From: DTU018 sp964618175 | Lineage (GTDB): Bacteria; Bacillota; Syntrophomonadia; Syntrophomonadales; Syntrophomonadaceae | NCBI GenBank assembly: GCA_964618175.1 | Contig: CAZTZX010000025.1 | Coordinates: 1-25,200, forward strand | Direction of reading: 5' to 3' | Length of the DNA stretch: 25,200 nt | Part shown: positions 16,401-22,333 of the stretch, one piece after another | How the letters are laid out: every line of letters begins with the position of its first letter | Position numbering within the stretch: position 1 is the first letter of the stretch | Translations under genes and position numbers: made by a program | The notes under the pieces: generated by a model | Told to the model about the DNA's origin: nothing | Databases searched by the model: none | Seen by the model: only the letters and a program-made list of their open reading frames with translations

Positions 16401-16902
16401 AGCGGATCTACGCGCACGAGATGAGGAAAGCTATGTGCGTTTGGCTGGCTTGATGCTGAATTTGCAGCGCCGGGTGAGCAAGAAAGGTGAGAGTTATGCG
16501 CGTTTCCATCTGGAAGATCCCAGCGGTCGCCTGGAAATGATGGTTTTTCCATCGGTTTATCGCCACAGTTTACAACAATTACAGGAGGATGAGCCGGTGG
16601 TAGTGGAAGGCTTTTATGATACCCGTGATGAACAGCCCAAACTGGCGGTTAGGCGGATTTTCCCAATGCCCCAAGAAGTATCCGAGCTGCACGTACGCAT
16701 TTCTGATGATGAAGAAGAAGGGGATGGCAAGAAAAGACTGCTTCAGACATTAGTCTGTTTTCCTGGAGAAATAGATGTTGTTATTTATCCTCCTGGTAGA
16801 AAAGCACTGCTGTTAAGCGAACGCTGGCGTATTAAGCCTGATTTGGTCCTCAAGCAGGAGTTGGTAGAGTTATTTGGCAGGAACAAAGTATGGTTTCATT
16901 AG
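13486..16902 (+). CDS. dnaE: DNA polymerase III alpha subunit (DnaE)
   Basis: This is a replicative C-family DNA polymerase of 1138 residues, the usual size for Firmicute DnaE. The domains in order: a PHP domain (FVHLHNHTEYSLLDG at ~14-28; AITDHGVLYGVIDFY); the palm with GPGRGSAAGSLVSYVLG (~364-380) and the metal-binding PDIDIDF (Asp406, Asp408, Asp410); the third catalytic Asp in LLKMDILGLRTL (about 559); fingers and a tandem HhH region; and an OB fold near 980-1030 (VRLAGLMLNLQRRVSKKGESYARFHLED). In Firmicutes DnaE usually works beside PolC. The start is ATG 13486 with AAGGGAGCAGG (13472-13482). It leads an apparent operon with mtrB, pfkA and pyk; the B. subtilis accDA and malic enzyme genes, which usually lie between dnaE and pfkA there, are absent. 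Confidence 0.96.
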   Translation: MNEFDTSNGTLNFVHLHNHTEYSLLDGACRLKDLVSQAKSLGMPAVAITDHGVLYGVIDFYREAKKQGVKPIIGCEVYVAPRSRLDREARIDDKLHHLTLLCQNEIGYRNLVQLVSRAFLEGFYYKPRVDRELLSMYHEGLIALSGCVAGEIPRLILAGRTEEAEQAAYFYRDLFGQDNYYLEIQNHGMPEEKKVCQALYALSDKTGIPLVAANDLHYIKREDAPVHDVLLCIQTASVINDEQRMRFPGSEFYLKTASEMEALFPDHPEALQNTLKIAERCQVDFEFGHFHLPRFDLPAGYSAESYLDELVKKRFTERYPQAEDHVVQRLEYELNTIKQMGFAGYFLIVQDLVYWAKTHGVPVGPGRGSAAGSLVSYVLGITTIDPLAYNLLFERFLNPERVSMPDIDIDFCFEKRDRVIEYIIEKYGADRVAQIITFGTMAARAAIRDVGRVLDVPYGEVDRIAKMVPAELGVTIDRALEVSPELIQAYENDYNTRRIIDFARAIEGMPRHASIHAAGVVIGAQPLQKLLPLQRTADGNVITQFTKETVEDIGLLKMDILGLRTLTVISRAVEIIAKTRAINIDIDQLPLDDDAVYQLLSDGNTIGVFQLESDGMRRILCELKPYRFEDIIAINALYRPGPLGSGMVEDFINCKHGRQTIDYPTPQLEPILKDTYGVILYQEQVMQIASNLADFSMGEADVLRRAMGKKKPEELAAQRDKFVTGAALNEIGEATAAHLFDLMESFAGYGFNKSHAAAYALISYQTAYLKAHYPMEYMCAFLSSVIDHQDRVVFYIKECQRLGIAILPPDINESFENFTAAKEGIRFGLGAIKNVGIGAVRTIVQARKEGNFTSLFDFCCRVDTGQINKRILENLIVAGCFDSLGITRKQALSIMEQCVDLAVQIHRSQESQQASLFGDTMSLVEEPVIRIKGEIPQRERLAREKEVLGFYVSENPLDQYRDLLPFLTTHQIADLRARDEESYVRLAGLMLNLQRRVSKKGESYARFHLEDPSGRLEMMVFPSVYRHSLQQLQEDEPVVVEGFYDTRDEQPKLAVRRIFPMPQEVSELHVRISDDEEEGDGKKRLLQTLVCFPGEIDVVIYPPGRKALLLSERWRIKPDLVLKQELVELFGRNKVWFH

Positions 16903-16935
16903 AATTAAGGTGAAGATCACGAAGGAGATGTGTGC

Positions 16936-17184
16936 ATGAACGACGACTACATCGGAGAAGACTATATTATTATCAAGGCTCTGGAAAATGGAGTGAACAT
17001 AATCGGGCTCACTCGCGGCAAGGATACCAAGTTTCACCACACCGAGAAACTGGATAAGGGAGAAGTTATGGTTCTTCAGTTTACCGAGCATACTTCAGCC
17101 GTTAAAATTCGCGGTCAAGCGGAGATAACCCATCGTTACGGCTCAGTGACCAGTGAGAACAGCTCCGGATCCCGCCATACATAA
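16936..17184 (+). CDS. mtrB: trp RNA-binding attenuation protein (TRAP)
   Basis: TRAP is an 11-subunit ring that binds tryptophan, then wraps RNA carrying repeated (G/U)AG triplets to stop transcription or translation of trp genes. This 82-residue protein matches B. subtilis MtrB through the core (NGVNIIGLTRGKDTKFHH, KLDKGEVMVLQFTEHTSAVK). The RNA-contacting Lys38, Lys57 and Arg59 and the tryptophan-pocket Thr26, Gln48, Thr50 and Thr53 are present at aligned positions. The C-terminus is ~7 residues longer and Ser/Gly-rich. The start is ATG 16936, with GAAGGAG (16921-16927) eight bases upstream. It lies 33 bases after dnaE and 56 before pfkA. No trp gene and no anti-TRAP gene is in the window, and mtrB is not beside folE/mtrA as in Bacillus. 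Confidence 0.93.
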   Translation: MNDDYIGEDYIIIKALENGVNIIGLTRGKDTKFHHTEKLDKGEVMVLQFTEHTSAVKIRGQAEITHRYGSVTSENSSGSRHT

Positions 17185-17194
17185 TACAATACAG

Positions 17195-17237
17195 CACCGG
17201 ACTACCTTTTACTGCTGCCGGTGTGAGGAGGTAGCCC
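17195..17237 (+). promoter_or_regulatory. Possible pseudoknot covering the pfkA ribosome binding site
   Basis: CACCGG (17195-17200) can pair with CCGGTG (17218-17223). CTACC (17202-17206), which would lie in the loop of that stem, can pair with GGTAG (17230-17234), overlapping AGGAGGT (17226-17232), the pfkA Shine-Dalgarno. The two pairings cross (an H-type pseudoknot). Alternatively, extending the second helix with GG (17199-17200) and CC (17236-17237) would compete with the first. This is a reading of complementarity only. Confidence 0.3.
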
Positions 17238-17240
17238 TTT

Positions 17241-18197
17241 ATGAAGCGAATCGCTGTTTTAACTAGTGGAGGAGATGCGCCCGGAATGAATGCCGCTATT
17301 CGTGCGGTAGTTAGATCTGCTATCTACAACCAGATGGAGGCATTTGGCATAATGCAGGGCTACGAAGGATTGATCCAGGGGTGTGTCAAGCCTATGAATC
17401 TGGGATCGGTAGCCGATATTATCCATCGGGGCGGCACCATTTTACAGACCTCGCGCTCCAGCAGGTTTATGAGCGAGGAAGGACGTAAAGCAGCCTTAGA
17501 ACAGCTTGATAGCCATGGCATTACCGGTCTGGTGGTTCTGGGGGGGAACGGTAGCCTGCGTGGGGCCTGGGAATTCTCGAAACTAGGTATTAAAGTAGTT
17601 GGCATTCCGGCCACTATTGACAATGATATTGTATATACTCGCTCGATTGGCTTTGATACTGCCGTAAATACGGCTCTGCATGCTATTAATCACATACGGG
17701 ATACGGCGACCAGCCATGGACGGGTTTTTATTATCGAAGTGATGGGCCGCGACTGCGGTGAAATTGCTTTGGCAGCCGGAGTGGCTGGGGGAGCCGAGTC
17801 AATTCTAATTCCGGAAGTCGAAGTTGACTTTGAGCAGATAGTCAACAAGATCAACCAGGGAGTGGAGCGCGGCAAGCTGCATAGCATTATTGTCGTAGCG
17901 GAAGGAGTATATCCGGCCATGGAACTGAAAAAGCATTTGCAGGAAGCCACCGGCCAGGATACCCGCGTTACTATCCTGGGGCACATCCAGCGGGGCGGTA
18001 CTCCTAGCGCCTCTGATCGAATCATGGGTTCCTGCATGGGCCAAGCCGCCGTGGACTATCTGGTCAGCGGAAAGGGGAACGCCATGACTGCTACGCGCCA
18101 GGGAGGAGTTCATCTAATACCCTTGCAGGAGGTAATACGAGGCAAGAAGACACCCGAATTAGCCATGTTTGATCTAGCTCGGGTCTTATCTATATAA
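17241..18197 (+). CDS. pfkA: ATP-dependent 6-phosphofructokinase with Asn at position 103
   Basis: Phosphorylates fructose 6-phosphate to fructose 1,6-bisphosphate in glycolysis. The protein is 318 residues, and its numbering runs parallel with E. coli PfkA: LTSGGDAPGMNAAIRA (Gly11, Arg21, Arg25), TSRSSRF (Arg72), PATIDNDI with catalytic Asp127, VMGRDCGEIAL, and GHIQRGGTPSASDR (substrate-binding His and Arg). The nucleotide loop reads GGNGSLRGA. Gly104 marks the ATP rather than the PPi type, but residue 103, an aspartate in the well-studied enzymes and a ligand of the Mg-ATP, is Asn (AAC). This could tune or lower activity, or be a sequencing error. The ATG at 17241 follows GAGGAGGT (17225-17232). 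The stop overlaps the ATG-like codon of the pyk reading frame by one base. Confidence 0.94.
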   Translation: MKRIAVLTSGGDAPGMNAAIRAVVRSAIYNQMEAFGIMQGYEGLIQGCVKPMNLGSVADIIHRGGTILQTSRSSRFMSEEGRKAALEQLDSHGITGLVVLGGNGSLRGAWEFSKLGIKVVGIPATIDNDIVYTRSIGFDTAVNTALHAINHIRDTATSHGRVFIIEVMGRDCGEIALAAGVAGGAESILIPEVEVDFEQIVNKINQGVERGKLHSIIVVAEGVYPAMELKKHLQEATGQDTRVTILGHIQRGGTPSASDRIMGSCMGQAAVDYLVSGKGNAMTATRQGGVHLIPLQEVIRGKKTPELAMFDLARVLSI

Positions 18198-18211
18198 TGG
18201 GAGGTGCCATT

Positions 18212-19960
18212 TTGCGCAAGACTAAAATCATCGCCACCATAGGGCCCGCCAGTGAAAAGGTGGAGACTATCAAGGAAATGATGGAGGCCGGACTGAATGT
18301 GGCCCGTCTAAATTTTTCCCACGGAACCCATGAGGAACATCGTCAACGCATCCAGAACTTGCGCCAGGCAGCCGAGGAATTGCAAGGACTGCTGGCCATT
18401 ATGCTGGATACTAGTGGTCCGGAAATACGCACGGGGCGATTAGCTGATGGTATGGTCAAACTGGAAGTTGGGCAAAGCTTCGTTCTCACCAACCGGGCTG
18501 TCCCAGGCAACAATGCAGAGGTTCAGGTTAGTTATGCGAACCTGCCGCAAGAAGTGACCCCGGGAACTTTTATACTGATATCAGACGGGTTGATCAGTCT
18601 CAAGGTGGAAGAAACGACCCCCACCGATATAGTTTGCCGGGTAATGAATGGCGGGGAATTGGGAGAGCGCAAAGGCATAAATGTTCCCGGGGTGCGCATT
18701 AATATGTCCTTTTTGAATGATAAAGACCGGGAAGATATTTTATTTGGCATCGAAATGAAAGTTGATTTTATCGCGGCTTCCTTTGTGCGCACGGCTGATG
18801 ACGTACTGGAGATTAGGCGGATATTAGAACAAGAGGGTGCCGACATAGATATAATTGCCAAAATCGAAAGCCAGGAAGGGGTAAACAACCTGGATGATAT
18901 TATCCAGGTGGTTGATGGAGTAATGGTAGCTCGCGGTGATCTAGGGGTGGAGATACCTGCCGAAGAAGTGCCTCTGGTACAAAAATTGGTGGTCGATAAG
19001 TGCACCAATGCCGGCAAAGCGGTGATAATAGCCACGCAAATGCTGGACTCCATGATAAACAATCCTCGCCCCACCCGAGCCGAGGTATCTGATGTAGCCA
19101 ATGCCATATTTGACGGAGCAGATGCCATAATGCTGTCAGGCGAAACAGCGGCTGGAAAGTACCCGGTGGAAGTTGTGGAAACGATGGCGCGCATAGCCTC
19201 TCGCTCAGAGGAAGCTCTGCCTTATGCCGATATATTAAGACGCAAGCGTACTCGTGAAAACATCTCGGTTACTGATGCCATCAGTTATGCTACCTGTGCA
19301 ACGGCTACTAACTTGGGGGCTTCGACTATCATTACCTCTACCCACACCGGTTATACCGCGCGCATGGTGGCGAAATACCGCCCTCAGGCCAACATTGTGG
19401 CGGCCACACCCAACCGGGCTATTCTTCAAAAAATGGCTCTGGTGTGGGGCGTTTATCCGGTATTGATCCAGACAACATCCGGTACAGATGAGTTGTTCGA
19501 AGAGTCCATACGTGCTGCCCTGAGCTGTGGCTACATAGAAAATGGAGACCTGGTCATTTTGACCGCTGGTGTTCCTACCGGCCATTCGGGTGCCACTAAC
19601 CTGATGAAGGTACACATTGCAGGGGAGATTTTGGTTCAGGGGATGGGAATTGGTTCGGAGATCGCCAAGGGAACAGTTCGCATTATAGGTTATTCCGAGG
19701 ATGTGAGCCGCATTCAGCCGGGGGATATTGTAGTGACCCATAGTGCCGAAAGTAGCCTGGCACCTTATCTGTCACAGATTGGAGCTTTGATCGCAGAAGA
19801 AGGAGGACTTACTTCCAATGCGGCCATTATGGGCTTACAGGCCCGTATTCCAGTTATTGTTGGGGCTCAGGATGCTACCAGTAAACTCGAGGAAGGAATG
19901 CTGGTGACTGTCGATACTCCCCGAGGCAGGGTATATAAGGGCTTAGCCCAGGTGCTATAG
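18212..19960 (+). CDS. pyk: Pyruvate kinase with C-terminal PEP-utiliser-like swivelling domain
   Basis: Converts phosphoenolpyruvate and ADP to pyruvate and ATP. Domains in order: the (beta/alpha)8 core starting RKTKIIATIGPAS, with NFSHG, IAKIESQEG, VARGDLGVE and IIATQMLDSM; the B domain around 70-165; the C domain; and an extra C-terminal domain (about residues 475-582) of the PEP-utiliser/swivelling type, as in bacilli. In that domain the usual TSHAA histidine is Asn536 (TSNAAIMG). The start is taken as TTG 18212, because GGGAGGTG (18199-18206) lies just before it and the product then begins like B. subtilis Pyk (MRKTKI). The ATG at 18197 lies upstream of this site, overlapping the pfkA stop, and has no site of its own. 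The transcript ends at the terminator at 19969-20005. Confidence 0.94.
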   Translation: MRKTKIIATIGPASEKVETIKEMMEAGLNVARLNFSHGTHEEHRQRIQNLRQAAEELQGLLAIMLDTSGPEIRTGRLADGMVKLEVGQSFVLTNRAVPGNNAEVQVSYANLPQEVTPGTFILISDGLISLKVEETTPTDIVCRVMNGGELGERKGINVPGVRINMSFLNDKDREDILFGIEMKVDFIAASFVRTADDVLEIRRILEQEGADIDIIAKIESQEGVNNLDDIIQVVDGVMVARGDLGVEIPAEEVPLVQKLVVDKCTNAGKAVIIATQMLDSMINNPRPTRAEVSDVANAIFDGADAIMLSGETAAGKYPVEVVETMARIASRSEEALPYADILRRKRTRENISVTDAISYATCATATNLGASTIITSTHTGYTARMVAKYRPQANIVAATPNRAILQKMALVWGVYPVLIQTTSGTDELFEESIRAALSCGYIENGDLVILTAGVPTGHSGATNLMKVHIAGEILVQGMGIGSEIAKGTVRIIGYSEDVSRIQPGDIVVTHSAESSLAPYLSQIGALIAEEGGLTSNAAIMGLQARIPVIVGAQDATSKLEEGMLVTVDTPRGRVYKGLAQVL

Positions 19961-19968
19961 TATTAAGG

Positions 19969-20005
19969 AAAAAAGGGATTCGGTTGTTATACCGAATCCC
20001 TTTTT
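19969..20005. terminator. Strong bidirectional intrinsic terminator
   Basis: GGGATTCGGT (19975-19984), loop TGTTAT, ACCGAATCCC (19991-20000): a perfect 10-bp stem with A5/A6 on the left and T5 on the right. It can end the dnaE-mtrB-pfkA-pyk transcript on the plus strand and, read on the complement, also end the hbd-crt transcript. Confidence 0.92.
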
Positions 20006-20010
20006 ATCGT

Positions 20011-20103
20011 TCATCCTGCTGTTCAGCGCTGTGATGATCGTGTAGACCTGCGGGAGCGAACCGCAGGGGAGTGGTATCATCACATCAACTTACAGCAGGT
20101 TGA
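20011..20103. repeat. Nested inverted-repeat element (about 93 bases), possible structured RNA
   Basis: Three nested pairs share one centre. The outer is TCA-t-CCTGCTGT (20011-20022) with ACAGCAGG-t-TGA (20092-20103). The middle is TGTGATGAT (20030-20038) with ATCATCACA (20076-20084). The inner is CCTGCGG (20047-20053) with CCGCAGG (20061-20067), around loop GAGCGAA. Together they give 27 paired positions in 93 bases. It sits between the pyk terminator and the crt stop codon. On the minus strand it would be the 3' end of the hbd-crt transcript, directly before a terminator, a layout typical of 3'-UTR-derived small RNAs. I do not recognise it as a known family. Confidence 0.6.
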
Positions 20104-20121
20104 ATACAAGATTAGTGTTAA

Positions 20122-20919
20122 TTACCGACCCTTAAAATCTGCTTTACGGTTTTCCAGGAATGCACTCATGCCTTCTTTTTGATCCTCACCTGAAAACAGC
20201 ATAGACCAAGCGATTTGTTCAGCACGGCTGCCTGACTTAATATCCATGTTCATGGAATTATTAACGCAGTTCTTGGCTTCGCGCAAAGCCAGCGGAGACT
20301 TCTTGCATAGTCTCTTGGCAAACTTCATAGCCTCATCTATAACTTCCGCTGCCGGTACAACCTTATTCACCAGACCAATTTTTTCCGCCGTAGCGCCATC
20401 AAAGAATTCGCCGGTGAATATGTACTGTTTGGCCAGACAGATCGAAGTGCTGCGCGGAAAGCGCTGGGTTCCCCCGGCACCCGGGAAAATTCCCAGATTA
20501 ATTTCCGGCAGTCCCATAGTCGCGTTGTCGGCCACAATGCGGATATCACAAGCCATTACCATTTCCAGGCCACCGCCCAAAGCCAACCCGTTAACAGCAG
20601 CTATGGTTGGTTTGTGATTGTCTTCGATCATAAAAAGTGTTTTATGAACCTTATCCAGGAAGTTGCGAGCTTGAAAAGCATTGAATTCATGAACCGCTTT
20701 TAAGTCCGCCCCAGCCGCGAAAGCATTTTCATTACCTCTGATTATGATGGCCCTTACTTCAGGATCCAGATGAAAACCTTCCAGGATCTCATAGGATTCA
20801 TCCAATAGCAGTTCGTTTACAGCGTTGAAAGCTTTAGGCCGATTGAGCTGAATTATACCTATACCTGGTGCTTCAACACTTACCAAACAAGTTTCATATT
20901 TCTTATCTCGATAAGACAT
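20122..20919 (-). CDS. crt: Enoyl-CoA hydratase (crotonase)
   Basis: Hydrates crotonyl-CoA and similar 2-enoyl-CoAs to 3-hydroxyacyl-CoA in beta-oxidation. This 265-residue protein has the full set of crotonase marks: LNRPKAFNAVN, FAAGADLKA (oxyanion loop), ALGGGLEMVMACDI with catalytic Glu119, and LPEINLGIFPGAGGTQRFPR with catalytic Glu139. It also has the usual C-terminal helical trimer segment (KEGMSAFLENRKADFKG). Both glutamates are present, unlike in the paralogue at 2753-3483. The ATG at 20919 follows AAAGGAGGT on the complement (20927-20935). It lies 39 bases after hbd on the same strand, and the pair encodes two consecutive steps of butyrate oxidation. Confidence 0.93.
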   Translation of the reverse strand: MSYRDKKYETCLVSVEAPGIGIIQLNRPKAFNAVNELLLDESYEILEGFHLDPEVRAIIIRGNENAFAAGADLKAVHEFNAFQARNFLDKVHKTLFMIEDNHKPTIAAVNGLALGGGLEMVMACDIRIVADNATMGLPEINLGIFPGAGGTQRFPRSTSICLAKQYIFTGEFFDGATAEKIGLVNKVVPAAEVIDEAMKFAKRLCKKSPLALREAKNCVNNSMNMDIKSGSRAEQIAWSMLFSGEDQKEGMSAFLENRKADFKGR

Positions 20920-20958
20920 ATTTAACCTCCTTTACCCCGCCCATTTAAGGCAAGAGTG

Positions 20959-21816
20959 CTATTTTTTGCTGTAATCGTAGAAACCTTTACCGGTCTTTCT
21001 ACCTAACCAGCCAGCCCGAACCATTTGCTTCAGGATGCCAGCCGGGCGATATTTGGGATCTCCGGTTTCTCTAAAGAGGACATTGCATACTTCCAGAGAG
21101 ATATCAAGTCCAACCATGTCACACAGAGTAAAGGGCCCCATAGGCCACCCAGCACCTAGCTTCATGGCTTTATCAATATCTTCAGGTGTTGCTAAATCTT
21201 CCATGAGTATAAAGGCAGCTTCGTTCATTCCCGGAACGAGAATACGGTTAACTACAAAGCCAGGACCTTCTTTAACTTTAATGGGTTTCTTGCCAATGGC
21301 TTTGGAGAGTTCCACAACTGCTTCCACAGTTTCATCAGCAGTCTGCAGAGCAGGGATAACCTCAATTAGCTGCATTACCATGGCCGGGTTGAAGAAGTGC
21401 ATACCCACTACTTTGGTAGGATCGGGGTAGGCGGCGGCAATTTCCGTGATAGATAGTGAAGAAGTGTTACTGGATACGATAACCTCTGGTCTCAGAACGG
21501 CACCCAAGTCGCTGTAGACTTGTTTTTTAATAGCCATGTTTTCGACCACAGATTCAATAACAAAATCCACATCAGCCAGATCTTTTAGATTGGCAGTGCC
21601 GGAGATGTTAGCGGTGATGAAATCTTTGGCGCCCGCAGGAGCTTGGCCCTTTTCTTCAGCTCTAGCTAGGCCTTTGCCGATCCGTTCAATAGTCTTGTCT
21701 ACTATTTCTTGTTTAATATCATATAAGACGACCTTTTTGCCTGCACCAGCTACTGCCCAGGCAATACCCATACCCATGGTACCTGCACCCAAAACCGCAA
21801 TCTTATTAATTTCCAT
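20959..21816 (-). CDS. hbd: 3-hydroxybutyryl-CoA dehydrogenase
   Basis: Oxidises 3-hydroxybutyryl-CoA to acetoacetyl-CoA with NAD(P)+ in beta-oxidation (the reverse in fermenters). The 285 residues match the family length. The Rossmann motif is VLGAGTMGMGIA (residues 8-19), followed by an acid at the end of beta-2 (VVLYDIKQE), the serine-rich SNTSSLSITEIA, and the catalytic histidine in VGMHFFNPAMVMQLIEVI. The helical C-terminal dimer domain is complete, to GRKTGKGFYDYSKK. The ATG at 21816 follows AAGGAGG with nine bases between (21826-21832 on the complement); the frame extends upstream without a better site. The leader is unusually long and folded (see 21912-22057). Confidence 0.93.
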   Translation of the reverse strand: MEINKIAVLGAGTMGMGIAWAVAGAGKKVVLYDIKQEIVDKTIERIGKGLARAEEKGQAPAGAKDFITANISGTANLKDLADVDFVIESVVENMAIKKQVYSDLGAVLRPEVIVSSNTSSLSITEIAAAYPDPTKVVGMHFFNPAMVMQLIEVIPALQTADETVEAVVELSKAIGKKPIKVKEGPGFVVNRILVPGMNEAAFILMEDLATPEDIDKAMKLGAGWPMGPFTLCDMVGLDISLEVCNVLFRETGDPKYRPAGILKQMVRAGWLGRKTGKGFYDYSKK

Positions 21817-21911
21817 TAATGTGATCCTCCTTATACAGCATAGTGATTTTGGAACCATATACGTCGTGGTAACATCACAATACTACACCTACCACCTCCT
21901 CTGATATGGAT

Positions 21912-22057
21912 GCCTTCGCAAGATGAACCTAGGATCCTATGTGCGAAAGCCTCAGACTATAAAGCTGACAGGCCTGCTATCAGGAGCCTTGCCGTGAGCC
22001 CTCCTGGCGAGATCAATGATCAACAGATGTTGGAGATTGCCTGTCTAGAGCTATAGT
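21912..22057 (-). promoter_or_regulatory. Structured leader RNA candidate upstream of hbd
   Basis: Two elements, described on the plus strand. (1) GCCTTCGCA (21912-21920) and TGCGAAAGC (21942-21950) enclose a 21-base loop with the 10-bp palindrome TAGGATCCTA (21930-21939). (2) ACTATA-aa-GCTGACAGGC (21956-21973) pairs with GCCTGTC-tag-AGCTATAGT (22039-22057), giving 16 bp with two bulges. It closes on an inner CAGGAG (21981-21986)/CTCCTG (22000-22005) stem and a small CAAC-agat-GTTG hairpin (22021-22032), the shape of a three-way junction. CCTG (21973-21976) could instead pair with CAGG (21981-21984), giving a switch. In element 1, the one imperfect pair is a C.A mismatch on the plus strand but G.U on the minus strand, which favours an RNA read towards hbd. 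I do not recognise it as any known riboswitch. Confidence 0.4.
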
Positions 22058-22271
22058 GCCTATTATTATGTGAAATTATTATGAAACGAAAAGTGTCTTG
22101 AGCAGTAGCCTCAATCGTTAATAAATTCGAACCTCAAAAGTATCAGCATAAGCATAAATGTTATGAGTAATAGTGATCTGCATAACCAATGTTTATAAAT
22201 ATGATAGCATACTAACATTTGAAAAATTGACTGAAATTTAGCCTTTGCCAAAGATAGTAAAAAATGCATGC

Positions 22272-22300
22272 AAATAAAAAAGAACAGCTGTCGCTGTCCT
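22272..22300 (-). terminator. Terminator of the peptidoglycan-binding-like gene
   Basis: On the complement AGGACAGC-GACA-GCTGTTCT, an 8-bp stem with one G.U pair, is followed by TTTTTTATTT. The G.U pair would be A.C on the plus strand, so the minus strand is the working one. Confidence 0.85.
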
Positions 22301-22333
22301 TTGCACAATCAAAAAAAATAATATAATCAGGCA

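Larger units (their letters stand above)
21817..22333. other. 517-bp non-coding region upstream of hbd
   Basis: This is the only gene-free stretch longer than 300 bases. From left to right it holds the hbd ribosome binding site; a purine-rich stretch (on the complement, 21884-21900); the two strong inverted-repeat structures at 21912-21950 and 21956-22057; an AT-rich stretch of about 200 bases with no convincing gene (22061-22271); and the terminator of the gene at 22334-22792. CATAAT on the complement (about 22074-22079) could be a -10 box for hbd, but I see no matching -35. A small open frame on the complement (22111-22308) has no ribosome binding site and overlaps the terminator. Confidence 0.7.

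Noticed and set aside
17194..17223. Hairpin before pfkA as an intrinsic terminator
   Set aside because: The stem is only 6 bp with a 17-base loop and is followed by the pfkA ribosome binding site rather than a U tract.
21884..21905. (G/T)AG triplets in the purine-rich hbd leader as a TRAP site
   Set aside because: Only four or so triplets with uneven spacing (0, 4 and 3 bases), partly overlapping; TRAP sites have 9-11 with 2-3 base spacing.
21975..21995. Cobalamin-riboswitch B12-box-like string (TATCAGGAGCCTTGCC)
   Set aside because: The upstream GGGAA and GGUG core elements are absent, it would read away from hbd, and no plus-strand gene lies downstream for >1.2 kb.
22124..22135. GGTTCGAAT on the complement as a tRNA T-loop
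   Set aside because: The flanking bases do not form a T stem, and no acceptor or anticodon arm can be drawn.
22111..22308. Small hydrophobic open frame on the complement (65 codons)
   Set aside because: It has no ribosome binding site, overlaps the terminator of the gene upstream, and lies in AT-rich DNA with random codon use.
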